A DNA stretch of 64,000 nucleotides from an uncultured Pseudomonas sp. (GCF_943846705.1 NZ_OX044366.1:2852001-2916000); one strand, 5' to 3'; positions 17,532 to 26,560 are shown, numbered from the stretch's first letter. Translations and numbers: made by a program. The notes: a model not told the origin generated them from the letters alone.

Positions 17532-18188
17532 GTGGCTGATATGCAATATACCCTGCGAATTACCGAGATTTTCTACTCGCTGCAGGGCGAGACGCGCACC
17601 GCCGGCTTGCCGACTGTGTTCGTCCGCCTGACCGGCTGTCCTTTGCGCTGCCAATACTGCGACACCGCCTATGCCTTCAGTGGTGGCGAGCTTATGTCGC
17701 TGGATGCCATTGTTGAGCAGGTTGCCGGCTACAGGCCGCGTTATATCTGTGTGACTGGTGGTGAGCCGTTGGCGCAACCTAATTGTATTGCGCTGCTCAA
17801 GCGGCTGTGCGATGCCGGCTATGAAGTGTCGCTGGAGACTAGTGGCGCGCTGGATGTGTCGGCGGTCGATCCGCGAGTGAGTAAGGTGCTTGACCTGAAA
17901 ACCCCGGGCTCGGCGGAAGTCACACGCAATCGCTATGAGAATATTGCGCTGCTGACACCTAATGATCAGGTGAAGTTCGTCATCTGCTCGCGCGAAGACT
18001 ATGACTGGGCGGTGAGCAAGCTGATCCAATACGGCTTGGATGCGCGCGTCAGTGAGGTGCTGATGTCGCCGAGTCATCATGAGTTGGATGCGCGCTCGCT
18101 GGCTGAGTGGATCATTGCCGACAACCTGCCAGTGCGCCTGCAAATGCAACTGCACAAAATCCTCTGGAATGACGAGCCGGGACATTGA
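17532..18188 (+). CDS. queE: 7-carboxy-7-deazaguanine synthase QueE
   Basis: A 215-218 residue radical-SAM enzyme that converts 6-carboxytetrahydropterin to 7-carboxy-7-deazaguanine in preQ0/queuosine synthesis. The [4Fe-4S] motif is CPLRCQYC (C-x3-C-x2-C). VTGGEPL and the N-terminal ITEIFYSLQGET are typical of QueE. Start: GTG 17532 gives MADMQYTLR; ATG 17541 is an equally good choice. queC follows one base after the stop, so the two form an operon. I saw no preQ1 riboswitch in the leader. Confidence 0.95.
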   Translation: MADMQYTLRITEIFYSLQGETRTAGLPTVFVRLTGCPLRCQYCDTAYAFSGGELMSLDAIVEQVAGYRPRYICVTGGEPLAQPNCIALLKRLCDAGYEVSLETSGALDVSAVDPRVSKVLDLKTPGSAEVTRNRYENIALLTPNDQVKFVICSREDYDWAVSKLIQYGLDARVSEVLMSPSHHELDARSLAEWIIADNLPVRLQMQLHKILWNDEPGH

Positions 18189-18189
18189 T

Positions 18190-18864
18190 ATGAGCGATAA
18201 AAAAGCGGTAATTCTGCTGTCTGGTGGCCTCGACTCGGCCACTGTGGTGGCGCTGGCCAAGGCCGATGGCTACAGCTGCTACACCATAAGTTTCGATTAC
18301 GGCCAGCGTCACCGTTCAGAGTTGCAGGCCGCCGAGCAGGTTGCTCGCCAGTTGGGTGTCATCGAGCATAAAGTGATTGGCTTAAACCTCAATGGCATGG
18401 GCGGCTCGGCGCTCACCGATGCCAGTATTGAGGTGCCGGAAGGCCCGAGTGAAGGGATCCCGGTGACCTACGTGCCGGCGCGTAATACCGTATTCCTGTC
18501 CCTGGCGCTGGGTTGGGCTGAAGTGCTGGGCGCGCGGGATATTTTCATCGGCGTCAATGCGGTGGATTACTCGGGATATCCGGATTGCCGTGCGGAATTT
18601 ATCGAGTCCTTTGAGCGTATGGCCAATCTGGCCACTAAGGCGGGCGTGGAGGGGCAGGGCTTCCGGATCCAGGCACCGTTGCAAAATATGAGTAAGGCGG
18701 AAATTGCCCAGGCCGGTGTTCGGCTTGGGGTGGATTACGGGTTGACTGTTTCCTGCTACCAGGCGGATGAGCAAGGGCGTGCGTGTGGTAAGTGCGACAG
18801 CTGCCGTCTGCGTGCTGCCGGTTTTGCGGCGGCAGGGCTCGCTGATCCTACGCGTTATTTCTGA
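18190..18864 (+). CDS. queC: 7-cyano-7-deazaguanine synthase QueC
   Basis: A 224-residue ATP-dependent enzyme that turns carboxy-deazaguanine into preQ0. It has the PP-loop motif LLSGGLDSAT (SGGLDS at ~11-16) and the zinc site CYQ...CGKCDSC near the C-terminus. The frame extends upstream inside queE, but ATG 18190 gives the family N-terminus (MSDKKAVILLSGG) and sits one base after the queE stop. Confidence 0.97.
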   Translation: MSDKKAVILLSGGLDSATVVALAKADGYSCYTISFDYGQRHRSELQAAEQVARQLGVIEHKVIGLNLNGMGGSALTDASIEVPEGPSEGIPVTYVPARNTVFLSLALGWAEVLGARDIFIGVNAVDYSGYPDCRAEFIESFERMANLATKAGVEGQGFRIQAPLQNMSKAEIAQAGVRLGVDYGLTVSCYQADEQGRACGKCDSCRLRAAGFAAAGLADPTRYF

Positions 18865-18882
18865 AATTTTTTCTGCTGGGTG

Positions 18883-18910
18883 TTGAAATCCTGAATTAAA
18901 TCAGTATTAT
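18883..18910 (+). promoter_or_regulatory. Promoter of tRNA-Lys
   Basis: -35 TTGAAA (18883-18888), a 16-bp spacer and -10 TATTAT (18905-18910) place the start of transcription a few bases before the mature tRNA 5' end at 18923. Confidence 0.7.
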
Positions 18911-18922
18911 ACGCCTCGCAGC

Positions 18923-18998
18923 GGGTCGTTAGCTCAGTTGGTAGAGCAGTTGGCTTTTAACCAATTGGTCGTAGGTTCGAATCCCACACGACCCACCA
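18923..18998 (+). tRNA. tRNA-Lys (anticodon TTT)
   Basis: A 76-nt cloverleaf. The acceptor stem is GGGTCGT/ACGACCC, the D-arm GCTCAGTTGGTAGAGC, the anticodon stem GTTGG/CCAAT with loop CTTTTAA, and the T-arm GTAGG-TTCGAAT-CCCAC. An encoded CCA ends it. The anticodon TTT reads Lys codons. The corresponding tRNA-Lys in P. aeruginosa is a known attachment site for genomic islands; here it is followed only by a terminator and nadA, so the site looks empty. Confidence 0.98.
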
Positions 18999-19023
18999 TA
19001 TTTCCTTCTTCGGAAGGACAAGA

Positions 19024-19060
19024 AAGCCTGAAAGTTCTGATTAAAGGAATTTTCAGGCTT
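19024..19060 (+). terminator. tRNA-Lys terminator
   Basis: A 10-bp stem (19024-19033 AAGCCTGAAA with 19051-19060) continues into a long T-run. Confidence 0.85.
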
Positions 19061-19163
19061 TTTTTTATCTGTAACTTTTATCTCGACCATCCCGCCTGCT
19101 CTGCCGCCAGCTGACGGGTATACTCGAGTGCCGCGCTGATAGACCTTCACAGGGCCTGATGAC

Positions 19164-20222
19164 ATGACGCAGATTTCCGAACGCCTGCTGGTACAAGCTC
19201 ACCTCGATGCCAAGCAGCCCAAGCCGCTGACGCCTGAGCAAGAGGCTTTTTACCGTGCCGAAATCGCTGCTGAGCTAAAAAAGCAGAACGCGGTACTGGT
19301 TGCACACTATTACTGTGACCCGGTGCTGCAAGCTCTGGCCGAGGAGACCGGTGGTTGCGTTTCCGACTCGCTGGAAATGGCCCGCTTTGGCAATCAGCAT
19401 CCCGCGCAGACGGTGCTGGTGGCTGGGGTCAAATTCATGGGTGAGACGGCGAAGATTCTCAACCCGGAGAAGCGTGTGCTGATGCCGACGCTGGAGGCGA
19501 CGTGCTCGCTTGACCTGGGTTGCCCGGTGGAAGAGTTCTCGGCGTTCTGTGATCAACACCCGCAGCGCACGGTGGTGGTGTACGCCAATACCTCGGCGGC
19601 GGTGAAGGCGCGTGCGGACTGGGTGGTGACATCCAGTTGCGCGGTGGAAATCGTCGAGCACCTGATGGACAACGGCGAGAGCATCATCTGGGCACCTGAT
19701 CAGCATCTGGGGCGGTATATTCAGAATAAGACCGGTGCTGACATGCTGCTGTGGGATGGCGCTTGCATTGTCCACGAGGAGTTCAAGTCCAAGCAGCTGG
19801 AAGACATGATGGCGCTGTACCCAGATGCAGCGGTCCTGGTTCATCCCGAGTCACCGACGGCAGTGATCGATTTGGCTGATGCTGTGGGTTCGACCAGCCA
19901 GCTGATTGCCGCCGCGCAGACGCTGCCGAACAAGACTTTTATCGTTGCTACCGATGCCGGCATCTTCTACAAAATGCAGCAGCTGTGCCCGGATAAAGAG
20001 TTTATTGCTGCGCCGACCGCTGGTAATGGCGCAGCCTGCCGCAGTTGTGCGCACTGCCCATGGATGGCGATGAATACCCTGCAGCGCACTCTGGCGTGCT
20101 TGCGCGAGGGCAGTAATGAGATATTTGTCGACCCGGCGCTGATCCCCAAGGCGATCAAGCCGCTCAAGCGCATGCTGGACTTCACCCATGCGGCGCGACT
20201 CAAGCTGAGTGGTAACGCTTAA
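19164..20222 (+). CDS. nadA: Quinolinate synthase NadA
   Basis: A 352-residue [4Fe-4S] enzyme that condenses iminoaspartate with dihydroxyacetone phosphate to quinolinate in de novo NAD synthesis. Cys residues in EATCSLDLGCP, TSSCAVEIVEHL and the C-terminal GAACRSCAHCPWMAMN are the cluster-ligand candidates. HYYCDPVLQALAEETGG is the family N-terminal signature. Monocistronic, ended by the bidirectional terminator at 20234-20263. Confidence 0.97.
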   Translation: MTQISERLLVQAHLDAKQPKPLTPEQEAFYRAEIAAELKKQNAVLVAHYYCDPVLQALAEETGGCVSDSLEMARFGNQHPAQTVLVAGVKFMGETAKILNPEKRVLMPTLEATCSLDLGCPVEEFSAFCDQHPQRTVVVYANTSAAVKARADWVVTSSCAVEIVEHLMDNGESIIWAPDQHLGRYIQNKTGADMLLWDGACIVHEEFKSKQLEDMMALYPDAAVLVHPESPTAVIDLADAVGSTSQLIAAAQTLPNKTFIVATDAGIFYKMQQLCPDKEFIAAPTAGNGAACRSCAHCPWMAMNTLQRTLACLREGSNEIFVDPALIPKAIKPLKRMLDFTHAARLKLSGNA

Positions 20223-20233
20223 GCGAGCAGCAG

Positions 20234-20263
20234 AAAAAAGCCAGGCATTTGCCTGGCTTTTTT
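20234..20263. terminator. Bidirectional terminator nadA / bepA
   Basis: A perfect 13-bp stem (20234-20246 with 20251-20263, core AGCCAGGC/GCCTGGCT) is flanked by A6 and T6, between convergent nadA and the M48 protease gene. Confidence 0.92.
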
Positions 20264-20267
20264 GTGT

Positions 20268-21701
20268 CTAGCGCAGCATCTGTTCGATGATGCGTTGCTC
20301 CTCTATCAGCTCCCGCTGCCTGGCATCGATGCGTGACGCCAACTGGAAATTGTTGCTGGCGCGGCGCTTGGCGTAATCGAGCTGTTCCAGCGCCTGCTTG
20401 TAGTCGCCGATCAAGGCGAAAAACTCACCGCGGGCCTGGTGCAGGCCAATGGTATTGCCGCTCAGACCACGCACTTCTGCCACCTGGTACCAAACGTCTG
20501 GATCGTTGCCGCGACTTTTCAGCATCTCGTCGAGCGCACGCTCCGCCTCTTGGGTGCGTGCTTGTTTGATCAGCAGATCGATGTGCGCTTGATTAACCGG
20601 ATAGTTGCTGGGGTAGAGGGTCAGCAGCCGGCTAATGCGGTTTTGCGCCTCGGCAAGACGGTTTGTGGCCATGTCCAGTTCAACTTGGGCCAGGTTGTAG
20701 CTGACGTCGTTGGGTGTACTTGCAAGCAGTGGTTGCAGGGATTCGCGGGCCTGTTTGTGTTGGCTGCTTTTCAGTTGCGCAATGGCCAGGCCGTAGCGAG
20801 CGGCCTCCATGTTTGGGTTTTCGTCGAGCATGCTACGAAAACGCTTGGCGGCAATCCCTGGTGTTTCTTCGTAGATCAACTGCACGCGGGCGCGCATCAG
20901 CTGGTAGCGCACGCTGTCGGTGGTGCCTGTGGTTGTGTATTGCTCGGCGCGGTTGCGGGTGTCGGCGATGCGCGACTCCGACACTGGGTGGGTCAGGAGG
21001 AACTCCGGCGGCTTGCGGTCGTAGCGATATTGGCGCATTAAGCGTTCGAACATACTGGGCATGGCGCGCGGGTCGAAACCGGCTTTCTCCAGGTTGACCA
21101 GGCCAATACGGTCGGCTTCTTGTTCGTTCTGGCGCGAGAAGCGCCGCTGTTCCTGCATCGCCGCCGCCTGGGTGGTGGCGATTGCCGCGATCCCCAGGTC
21201 GCCGGCACCGGCGGCAGCGGCGACAATGCCGGCCAGCATGCCGGCCATCACCGGGATCTGCATGCGTTGCTGAGCTTCCAGGCCGCGAGCAAAGTGGCGC
21301 TGTGACAAGTGCGCCAGTTCGTGGGCCATGACCGAGGCATACTCGGCTTCGGTCTGGGCATACAGGAACAGGCCGCCATTGACCCCGACAATCCCGCCGG
21401 GGGCGGCAAAGGCGTTGATCTGCGGGCTGTTAAGCAGGACGAACTCCAGGCGACGGTCTTGCAGCTGGCTGGTTTCACTCAGCCGATACACGCTCGTCTC
21501 GATGAAGTCCTTGAGTTGCGGGTCATCGAGCTGGCTGACCTGGCCGCGCACCAGGCTCAGCCAGGCGCGCCCTAGCTGGTGTTCTTGCTGGGGCGAGACG
21601 ATGGAAGAACTGGCGTCGCCAAGGGAGGGCAGGTTACTCGCTATGCTGGGGGCTGCCAGCAGGCAGGCAAGCGTCAACAGGGTGGGGCGCAAAAGGCTCA
21701 T
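20268..21701 (-). CDS. bepA: BepA-like periplasmic M48 metalloprotease
   Basis: A 477-residue periplasmic zinc protease/chaperone of the BepA (YfgC) family that assists assembly and quality control of outer-membrane proteins such as LptD. It has a signal peptide (~1-23), the M48 domain with HELAHLSQRH (HExxH zinc motif) and the downstream Glu in QNEQEADRIG, then a C-terminal TPR region (~300-470). The frame is open to 21908, but ATG 21701 gives a proper signal peptide and avoids overlap with the divergent tusA-like gene. Confidence 0.92.
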   Translation of the reverse strand: MSLLRPTLLTLACLLAAPSIASNLPSLGDASSSIVSPQQEHQLGRAWLSLVRGQVSQLDDPQLKDFIETSVYRLSETSQLQDRRLEFVLLNSPQINAFAAPGGIVGVNGGLFLYAQTEAEYASVMAHELAHLSQRHFARGLEAQQRMQIPVMAGMLAGIVAAAAGAGDLGIAAIATTQAAAMQEQRRFSRQNEQEADRIGLVNLEKAGFDPRAMPSMFERLMRQYRYDRKPPEFLLTHPVSESRIADTRNRAEQYTTTGTTDSVRYQLMRARVQLIYEETPGIAAKRFRSMLDENPNMEAARYGLAIAQLKSSQHKQARESLQPLLASTPNDVSYNLAQVELDMATNRLAEAQNRISRLLTLYPSNYPVNQAHIDLLIKQARTQEAERALDEMLKSRGNDPDVWYQVAEVRGLSGNTIGLHQARGEFFALIGDYKQALEQLDYAKRRASNNFQLASRIDARQRELIEEQRIIEQMLR

Positions 21702-21807
21702 GCACAAAGCTCGCGTCGAACAAAGGCGATACTGTAGCTGCCTGGCTGCGGTGCTGGCCAGGGTTGTGCAGCCTTGGTTATCCTTGCGGCCCTCCTGGAG
21801 TAGATAA

Positions 21808-22059
21808 ATGACTGATATGCACTGGCGTGCCGAAGACTTCGACGCGCAACTTGATGCTTGTGGCCTCAATTGTCCGCTGCCTTTACTCAAGGCCAAGCTG
21901 GAGCTCAATCGTCTGGCCAGTGGCGAGGTGCTTATGGTTACGGCTACCGATGCCGGCTCGCAGCGCGATTTTCGTGCATTCGCGAGCCTCGCCGGGCATG
22001 GTTTATTACGTGAAGAGGTCGAGGGCGGCGTGTACCGTTATTGGTTGCGCAAGGCATAG
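21808..22059 (+). CDS. TusA-like sulfur-carrier protein
   Basis: An 83-residue TusA/SirA-family protein with the CPxP signature (CGLNCPLPLLK; Cys22 is the sulfur-carrying residue, Cys18 is a second Cys). The P. aeruginosa protein at this place (PA1006) is known to affect molybdenum cofactor/molybdate homeostasis and nitrate respiration, so this is probably that specialised paralogue rather than the tRNA-thiolation TusA. ATG 21817 is an alternative start. It is divergent from bepA; perM follows 66 bp later. Confidence 0.9.
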   Translation: MTDMHWRAEDFDAQLDACGLNCPLPLLKAKLELNRLASGEVLMVTATDAGSQRDFRAFASLAGHGLLREEVEGGVYRYWLRKA

Positions 22060-22125
22060 CGCCGCTACGATCAGTGCTGATGTTAAATCGTTATAAATAC
22101 ACTGTTGTCCGGGTAGGGAGTCACG

Positions 22126-23190
22126 ATGTTCAAGGTGTTTCAGGATTGGCTACACCGTTATTTTTCCGATGAGCAGGCGGTGGTGTTGGCGCTGCTGCTG
22201 ATCGTCGGCTTTGCTGCCATTCTGACTTTGGGCGGCATGCTGGCGCCGGTGTTAACTGGCATGGTGCTGGCGTTTCTGATGCAAGGGTTGGTCAATGCCT
22301 TTGAGCGTTTGCGTCTGCCCCAGGTGGTGGCAGTGTGGCTGGTGTTTACCCTGTTTATGAGCATGCTCGCGCTGTTTTTGCTGGTACTGATGCCGCTGCT
22401 TTGGCAGCAGTTGAGTACCCTGTTCAATGAGCTGCCGCGGATGTTGGGCGAGTGGCAGTCGCTGTTTCTATTATTGCCGGAGCGCTATCCGACGCTGATC
22501 ACTGATGCGCAGGTGCTGCAGCTGATCGAGGTGGTGCGCGGCGAGGTTGGCAAGTTCGGCCAATGGGCACTGTCGTTTTCCCTGTCCAGCTTGCCGATGC
22601 TGGTCAGCATCATGATTTACTTGGTGCTGGTGCCAATTTTGGTGTTCTTTTTCCTCAAGGATCGTGAGCTGATTGGCGCATGGTTTCGCAGCTACTTGCC
22701 GCGTGAGCGGTCGCTGATCACCCGCGTGGCACAGGAGATGAACAAGCAGATTGCCAACTACATCCGTGGCAAGGTTATCGAGATCATCATCTGTGGCGTG
22801 GTCACCTATGTGGCGTTTGCTTACTTGGGGCTTAACTACGCCGCGCTGCTGGCATTGTTTGTCGGCTTGTCAGTGGTGGTGCCGTATATCGGCGCGGTGG
22901 TGGTGACAGTGCCGGTGGCGCTGATTGGCTTGTTCCAGTGGGGGTTGGGGGACCAGTTCATCTACCTGATGGTGGTCTACGGCATTATTCAAGCGCTGGA
23001 CGGCAACGTTCTGGTGCCGCTGCTGTTCTCCGAGGCGGTCAACCTGCACCCTGTTGCGATCATTTGTGCAGTGTTGTTGTTTGGCGGCCTGTGGGGGTTC
23101 TGGGGCGTGTTCTTTGCCATTCCGTTGGCCACCTTATTCAAGGCGGTCATCGACGCCTGGCCGCGCAGAGAGCAGGTGGCATCCAAATAA
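22126..23190 (+). CDS. PerM/AI-2E-family membrane protein
   Basis: A 354-residue polytopic inner-membrane protein of the AI-2E transporter/PerM family, with about eight hydrophobic segments and a soluble stretch (~95-160). The family core VVPYIGAVVVTVPVALIGLF and GNVLVPLLFSEAVNLHPVAIIC is present. Members export AI-2 or ions, or have no known substrate; the substrate cannot be read from sequence. It is probably co-transcribed with the tusA-like gene. Confidence 0.88.
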   Translation: MFKVFQDWLHRYFSDEQAVVLALLLIVGFAAILTLGGMLAPVLTGMVLAFLMQGLVNAFERLRLPQVVAVWLVFTLFMSMLALFLLVLMPLLWQQLSTLFNELPRMLGEWQSLFLLLPERYPTLITDAQVLQLIEVVRGEVGKFGQWALSFSLSSLPMLVSIMIYLVLVPILVFFFLKDRELIGAWFRSYLPRERSLITRVAQEMNKQIANYIRGKVIEIIICGVVTYVAFAYLGLNYAALLALFVGLSVVVPYIGAVVVTVPVALIGLFQWGLGDQFIYLMVVYGIIQALDGNVLVPLLFSEAVNLHPVAIICAVLLFGGLWGFWGVFFAIPLATLFKAVIDAWPRREQVASK

Positions 23191-23197
23191 GTTGTAG

Positions 23198-23235
23198 GCA
23201 AGAAAAAGCCGGCCAAAGGGTCGGCTTTTTCTTGC
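23198..23235. terminator. Bidirectional terminator perM / bcp
   Basis: Stem 23198-23211 pairs with 23222-23235 (GCAAGAAAAAGCCG with CGGCTTTTTCTTGC), between convergent genes. Confidence 0.88.
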
Positions 23236-23243
23236 GTGAAGCC

Positions 23244-23717
23244 TTAAGCCTTATTCAGCGCTTGGGCTGCAGCCAGCACAGCATCGACATGGCCCGGCAC
23301 TTTAACGCCACGCCACTCCTGGCGCAGTACGCCGTCTTTGTCGATCAGGAAGGTGCTGCGGTCGACGCCTAGATATTCCTTGCCGTAGAGTTTTTTCAGC
23401 TTGATCACCTCGAACAGCTGGCAAACAGCTTCATCCTTGTCGGAGATCAGCTCGAAAGGAAATGCCTGTTTGCTCTTAAAGTTCTCGTGAGACTTGATGC
23501 CGTCCCGGGATACGCCAAATACCACGGTGTTGGCGGCTTGAAACGCTGGGTATTGGTCGCGAAAACCCTGGCCTTCGGTGGTGCAGCCGGGGGTGCTGTC
23601 CTTCGGGTAGAAATAGATCACGACCTGCTGGCCCTTGAGTGCGGACAGCTCAACAGTTTGACCGCTGGTGGCCTGTGCTTGGAAATCGGCAACCGGGGTA
23701 TCGAGTGCTACGGCCAT
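23244..23717 (-). CDS. bcp: Bcp-type thiol peroxidase
   Basis: A 157-residue peroxiredoxin of the Bcp/PrxQ group that reduces hydroperoxides. The peroxidatic Cys45 lies in YPKDSTPGCTTEGQGF. The resolving Cys found five residues on in E. coli Bcp (C50) is Gln here; another Cys (DEAVCQLF, ~residue 97) might serve, or the enzyme works as a 1-Cys type. The frame runs to 23945, but ATG 23717 has AAAGGAG upstream. It lies 11 bp after the gcvR-like gene in the same direction, so operonic. Confidence 0.93.
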   Translation of the reverse strand: MAVALDTPVADFQAQATSGQTVELSALKGQQVVIYFYPKDSTPGCTTEGQGFRDQYPAFQAANTVVFGVSRDGIKSHENFKSKQAFPFELISDKDEAVCQLFEVIKLKKLYGKEYLGVDRSTFLIDKDGVLRQEWRGVKVPGHVDAVLAAAQALNKA

Positions 23718-23728
23718 AACGCGCTCCT

Positions 23729-24286
23729 TTATGGGGTCTGTGGACGCCAAGGTTCTATCAAAGCATCCAGATTCAAGGCATCGGCGAAGTCGAGAAACTG
23801 ATCGCGCAACCAGCTGATCTGCGTACCGGCGGGTAGCGTCACGGTCAGTGTGGTGTTGAGCATGGTGCCGCCGGTTTGCGGAGCCTGGTAGGTGTCGCAG
23901 GTAAGGTTCTCCAGCTCGACGTGATGGTCGATAAAGAACTGGCACAGCTCATTGAGAATGTCCGGCCGGTAGACCGAGCTGACATACGCTACATAAGGCA
24001 GTGCTTGCGGGCGGCTGTCGGACGCGGCGCTGCGAATTACGTTTGCCGTGAAGCTGTGTTTCTTCGCCAGTGCTGGCAGGCTCGACTCAAGGCGCGCCAG
24101 CGCATCCCAGCTGCCGGATATTTGCAGTACCAGTGCGCTGTATTCGCCATGGCGGCTCAGGCGGGTGCTGACCACGGCGCAACGGTTCTCGTGACTGGTG
24201 CGGCAGAGCACGTTAGTCAGCTCCATGGCGTTGCGGCCAAGGGCGCTGATAAGCAGGAATTGTTCGCGTACTGGGGGGGTGGACAT
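23729..24286 (-). CDS. GcvR-like ACT-domain regulator
   Basis: A 185-residue protein with two tandem ACT domains (about 8-80 and 97-175; LLISALGRNAMELTNVLCRTS and YVSSVYRPDILNELCQFF), as in glycine-cleavage system repressor GcvR. It has no DNA-binding domain, so it would act by binding another regulator and sensing an amino acid. It is divergent from dapA and upstream of bcp, a conserved Pseudomonas arrangement. Confidence 0.88.
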   Translation of the reverse strand: MSTPPVREQFLLISALGRNAMELTNVLCRTSHENRCAVVSTRLSRHGEYSALVLQISGSWDALARLESSLPALAKKHSFTANVIRSAASDSRPQALPYVAYVSSVYRPDILNELCQFFIDHHVELENLTCDTYQAPQTGGTMLNTTLTVTLPAGTQISWLRDQFLDFADALNLDALIEPWRPQTP

Positions 24287-24513
24287 GCAGCCTTCCTAAA
24301 CAATAAAGGGTCGGCCTGCACGGGCAGTGCCGATCAAAGGCCGAAGGGTAGCGAAAAGCATCGCTTAGGGGAATGCCAACGGTCTGGGCGGGTGAGGATT
24401 GTGCCGCGGTTGAGCAATATAAATTGTATGCACGCCGCGACGGTACTTCGCCTTGTGCAAGGCAGGTGGCCCCAGTACCATTACCGCTCTCTTTTTCCGG
24501 CAGGAGCGGTTGC

Positions 24514-25392
24514 ATGATTGCGGGCAGTATGGTGGCACTGGTTACGCCCATGGATGCACAAGGTGGTCTTGATTGGGACAGCCTTAGCAAACTGGTGGAT
24601 TTCCACCTGCAGGAGGGCACCAACGCCATCGTCGCGGTCGGCACTACGGGTGAGTCCTGCACGCTTGATGTGAACGAACACATTGAAGTAATCCGCCGCG
24701 TCGTTGATCAGGTGGCTGGGCGTATCCCGGTCATCGCCGGCACCGGCGGCAACTCCACCCGTGAGTCGGTCGAGCTCACCCGCGCAGCCAAAGATGTCGG
24801 TGCTGATGCGTGCTTGTTGGTCACGCCGTACTACAACAAGCCGACTCAAGAAGGGCTGTATCTGCACTTCCGCCACATTGCCGAGTCAGTTGCCATTCCG
24901 CAGATTCTCTACAACGTGCCGGGCCGAACCGTCTGCGACATGCTGCCGGAGACGGTCGAGCGGCTGGCTAAGATCGATAACATCATCGGTATCAAGGAAG
25001 CCACCGGCGATCTGCAGCGCGCTCAGGAAGTACTGGATCGCGTCAGCAAGGATTTCCTTGTGTATTCGGGTGACGATGCCACGGCCGTTGAGCTGATACT
25101 GATGGGCGGTAAGGGCAATATCTCAGTGACCGCCAACGTTGCACCGCGCGCCATGAGTGATATGTGTGCTGCTGCCATGCGCGGTGAAGCGGCTATCGCC
25201 CGCGCCATCAATGATCGCCTGATGCCCTTGCACAAGTCGTTGTTTATTGAGTCCAACCCGATTCCGGTTAAGTGGGCTCTACATGAGATGGGTTTGATGC
25301 CGGACGGTATCCGTCTGCCGCTGACCTGGCTCAGCCCGCGTTGTCATGAACCGCTGCGTCAGGCCATGCGCCAGTCCGGCGTATTGGTTTAA
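24514..25392 (+). CDS. dapA: 4-hydroxy-tetrahydrodipicolinate synthase DapA
   Basis: A 292-residue TIM-barrel aldolase that condenses pyruvate with aspartate semialdehyde in lysine/diaminopimelate synthesis. VAVGTTGESCTL is the substrate-binding signature, YYNKPTQEGLY carries the proton-relay Tyr, and the Schiff-base Lys is in IIGIKEATGDL. ATG 24514 follows CAGGAGCGG; the longer frame (24373) is not needed. bamC follows 17 bp later, the usual dapA-bamC pair. Confidence 0.97.
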   Translation: MIAGSMVALVTPMDAQGGLDWDSLSKLVDFHLQEGTNAIVAVGTTGESCTLDVNEHIEVIRRVVDQVAGRIPVIAGTGGNSTRESVELTRAAKDVGADACLLVTPYYNKPTQEGLYLHFRHIAESVAIPQILYNVPGRTVCDMLPETVERLAKIDNIIGIKEATGDLQRAQEVLDRVSKDFLVYSGDDATAVELILMGGKGNISVTANVAPRAMSDMCAAAMRGEAAIARAINDRLMPLHKSLFIESNPIPVKWALHEMGLMPDGIRLPLTWLSPRCHEPLRQAMRQSGVLV

Positions 25393-25409
25393 TTGAGGAA
25401 TTACGACGC

Positions 25410-26528
25410 ATGAAGCGACTCACCGGACTCTCAACACTGGCTCTGATCATCGCTAGTACCAGCGGTTGTGGCTGGATTTATGGCGAAAACGGCTATTTCC
25501 GTGATCGTGGTAGTGATTACCTCGAAGCCCGCCAGACGGCCACCATGCAGATGCCGGCAAATGTGCAAGCCAAGCGTATCGACCCACTGTTGCCCGTGCC
25601 GCAGCAGGTAGCGACCACTACGGATAAAGGTGAGTTCACCGTGCCGCGCCCGCAGTCATTGGCGGTAGCAGGCAATGCCAGCGAGTTCAGCCTGCAAAAG
25701 AGCGGCGAGTCGCGCTGGCTCGTAGCGCAGCGCGTACCCGCAGAAGTGTGGCCGGTGGCGCGCCAGTTCTTTACCGATAATGGCTTTCAGATTGCTGAAG
25801 AGCGTCCGCAAACCGGTGAGTTCAGCACTGGCTGGCAGCATTTTGATGCCTTGTCCGAATCTATGGCGCGTCGCCTGAGTGGTCGTTTATCGAGCGCGAC
25901 TCCAGACGCGGAAACCCGCGTGCGGGTGCGTATCGAGCCTGGTGTACAGCGTAATACCAGTGAAATCTTTGTGGTCAGCGCTGAGCGTCCGGCCGGCAGT
26001 ACGGCCGACGTGGCATTCACCAATCGCAGCAATAATCCGAGTCTGGACGCCGCGCTGTTGGATGAAATGCTTGTCACCCTGGCGCGCAGTGCTGAGCAGG
26101 GTGGCTCGGTATCGCTACTTGCCGCTCGCGACTACGACGCACCTAACCGCGTCAGCCTGTCCGAAGACGGTAACGGCAACCCGGTGCTGAGCCTGGGTGC
26201 CGACTTTGATCGTGCCTGGTCCGGTGTGGGCCGCTCCCTGGAAATGGCCGATGTGCGCATCGACGACATCAACCGCAGCCTAGGCGTGTACTACATCAAC
26301 CTGGCAGAGCGGGCGCAAAAGCCGGACGATAAGCCAGGCTTCTTCGGCAAGGTTTTTGGCAGCGAAGCGAGTAAGGAAGAGATCGACGCCCGCGCTGAGC
26401 GCTATCAGGTTCGCCTGACAGGTGTTGGCGATAGCGTGCAGGTCACTGTGGAAAAAGACCTCAACACCATTGCCCCAGCTGATGTGGCGCGCAAGGTGCT
26501 TGACCTAATCCAGGAAAACCTTGGCTGA
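25410..26528 (+). CDS. bamC: Outer-membrane assembly lipoprotein BamC
   Basis: A 372-residue lipoprotein of the BAM complex that inserts beta-barrel proteins. The lipobox ends at Cys20 (ASTSGC), followed by the conserved unstructured N-terminus (GENGYFRDRGSDYLEA) that binds BamD, then two helix-grip domains. It is co-transcribed with dapA. A hairpin at 26561-26585 separates it from purC. Confidence 0.94.
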   Translation: MKRLTGLSTLALIIASTSGCGWIYGENGYFRDRGSDYLEARQTATMQMPANVQAKRIDPLLPVPQQVATTTDKGEFTVPRPQSLAVAGNASEFSLQKSGESRWLVAQRVPAEVWPVARQFFTDNGFQIAEERPQTGEFSTGWQHFDALSESMARRLSGRLSSATPDAETRVRVRIEPGVQRNTSEIFVVSAERPAGSTADVAFTNRSNNPSLDAALLDEMLVTLARSAEQGGSVSLLAARDYDAPNRVSLSEDGNGNPVLSLGADFDRAWSGVGRSLEMADVRIDDINRSLGVYYINLAERAQKPDDKPGFFGKVFGSEASKEEIDARAERYQVRLTGVGDSVQVTVEKDLNTIAPADVARKVLDLIQENLG

Positions 26529-26560
26529 CAGCAGGCAACTGCTGCACCGGCACTATTAAT

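Noticed and set aside
17400..17540. preQ1 riboswitch upstream of queE
   Set aside because: No pseudoknot-type aptamer or A-rich tail pattern could be made out.
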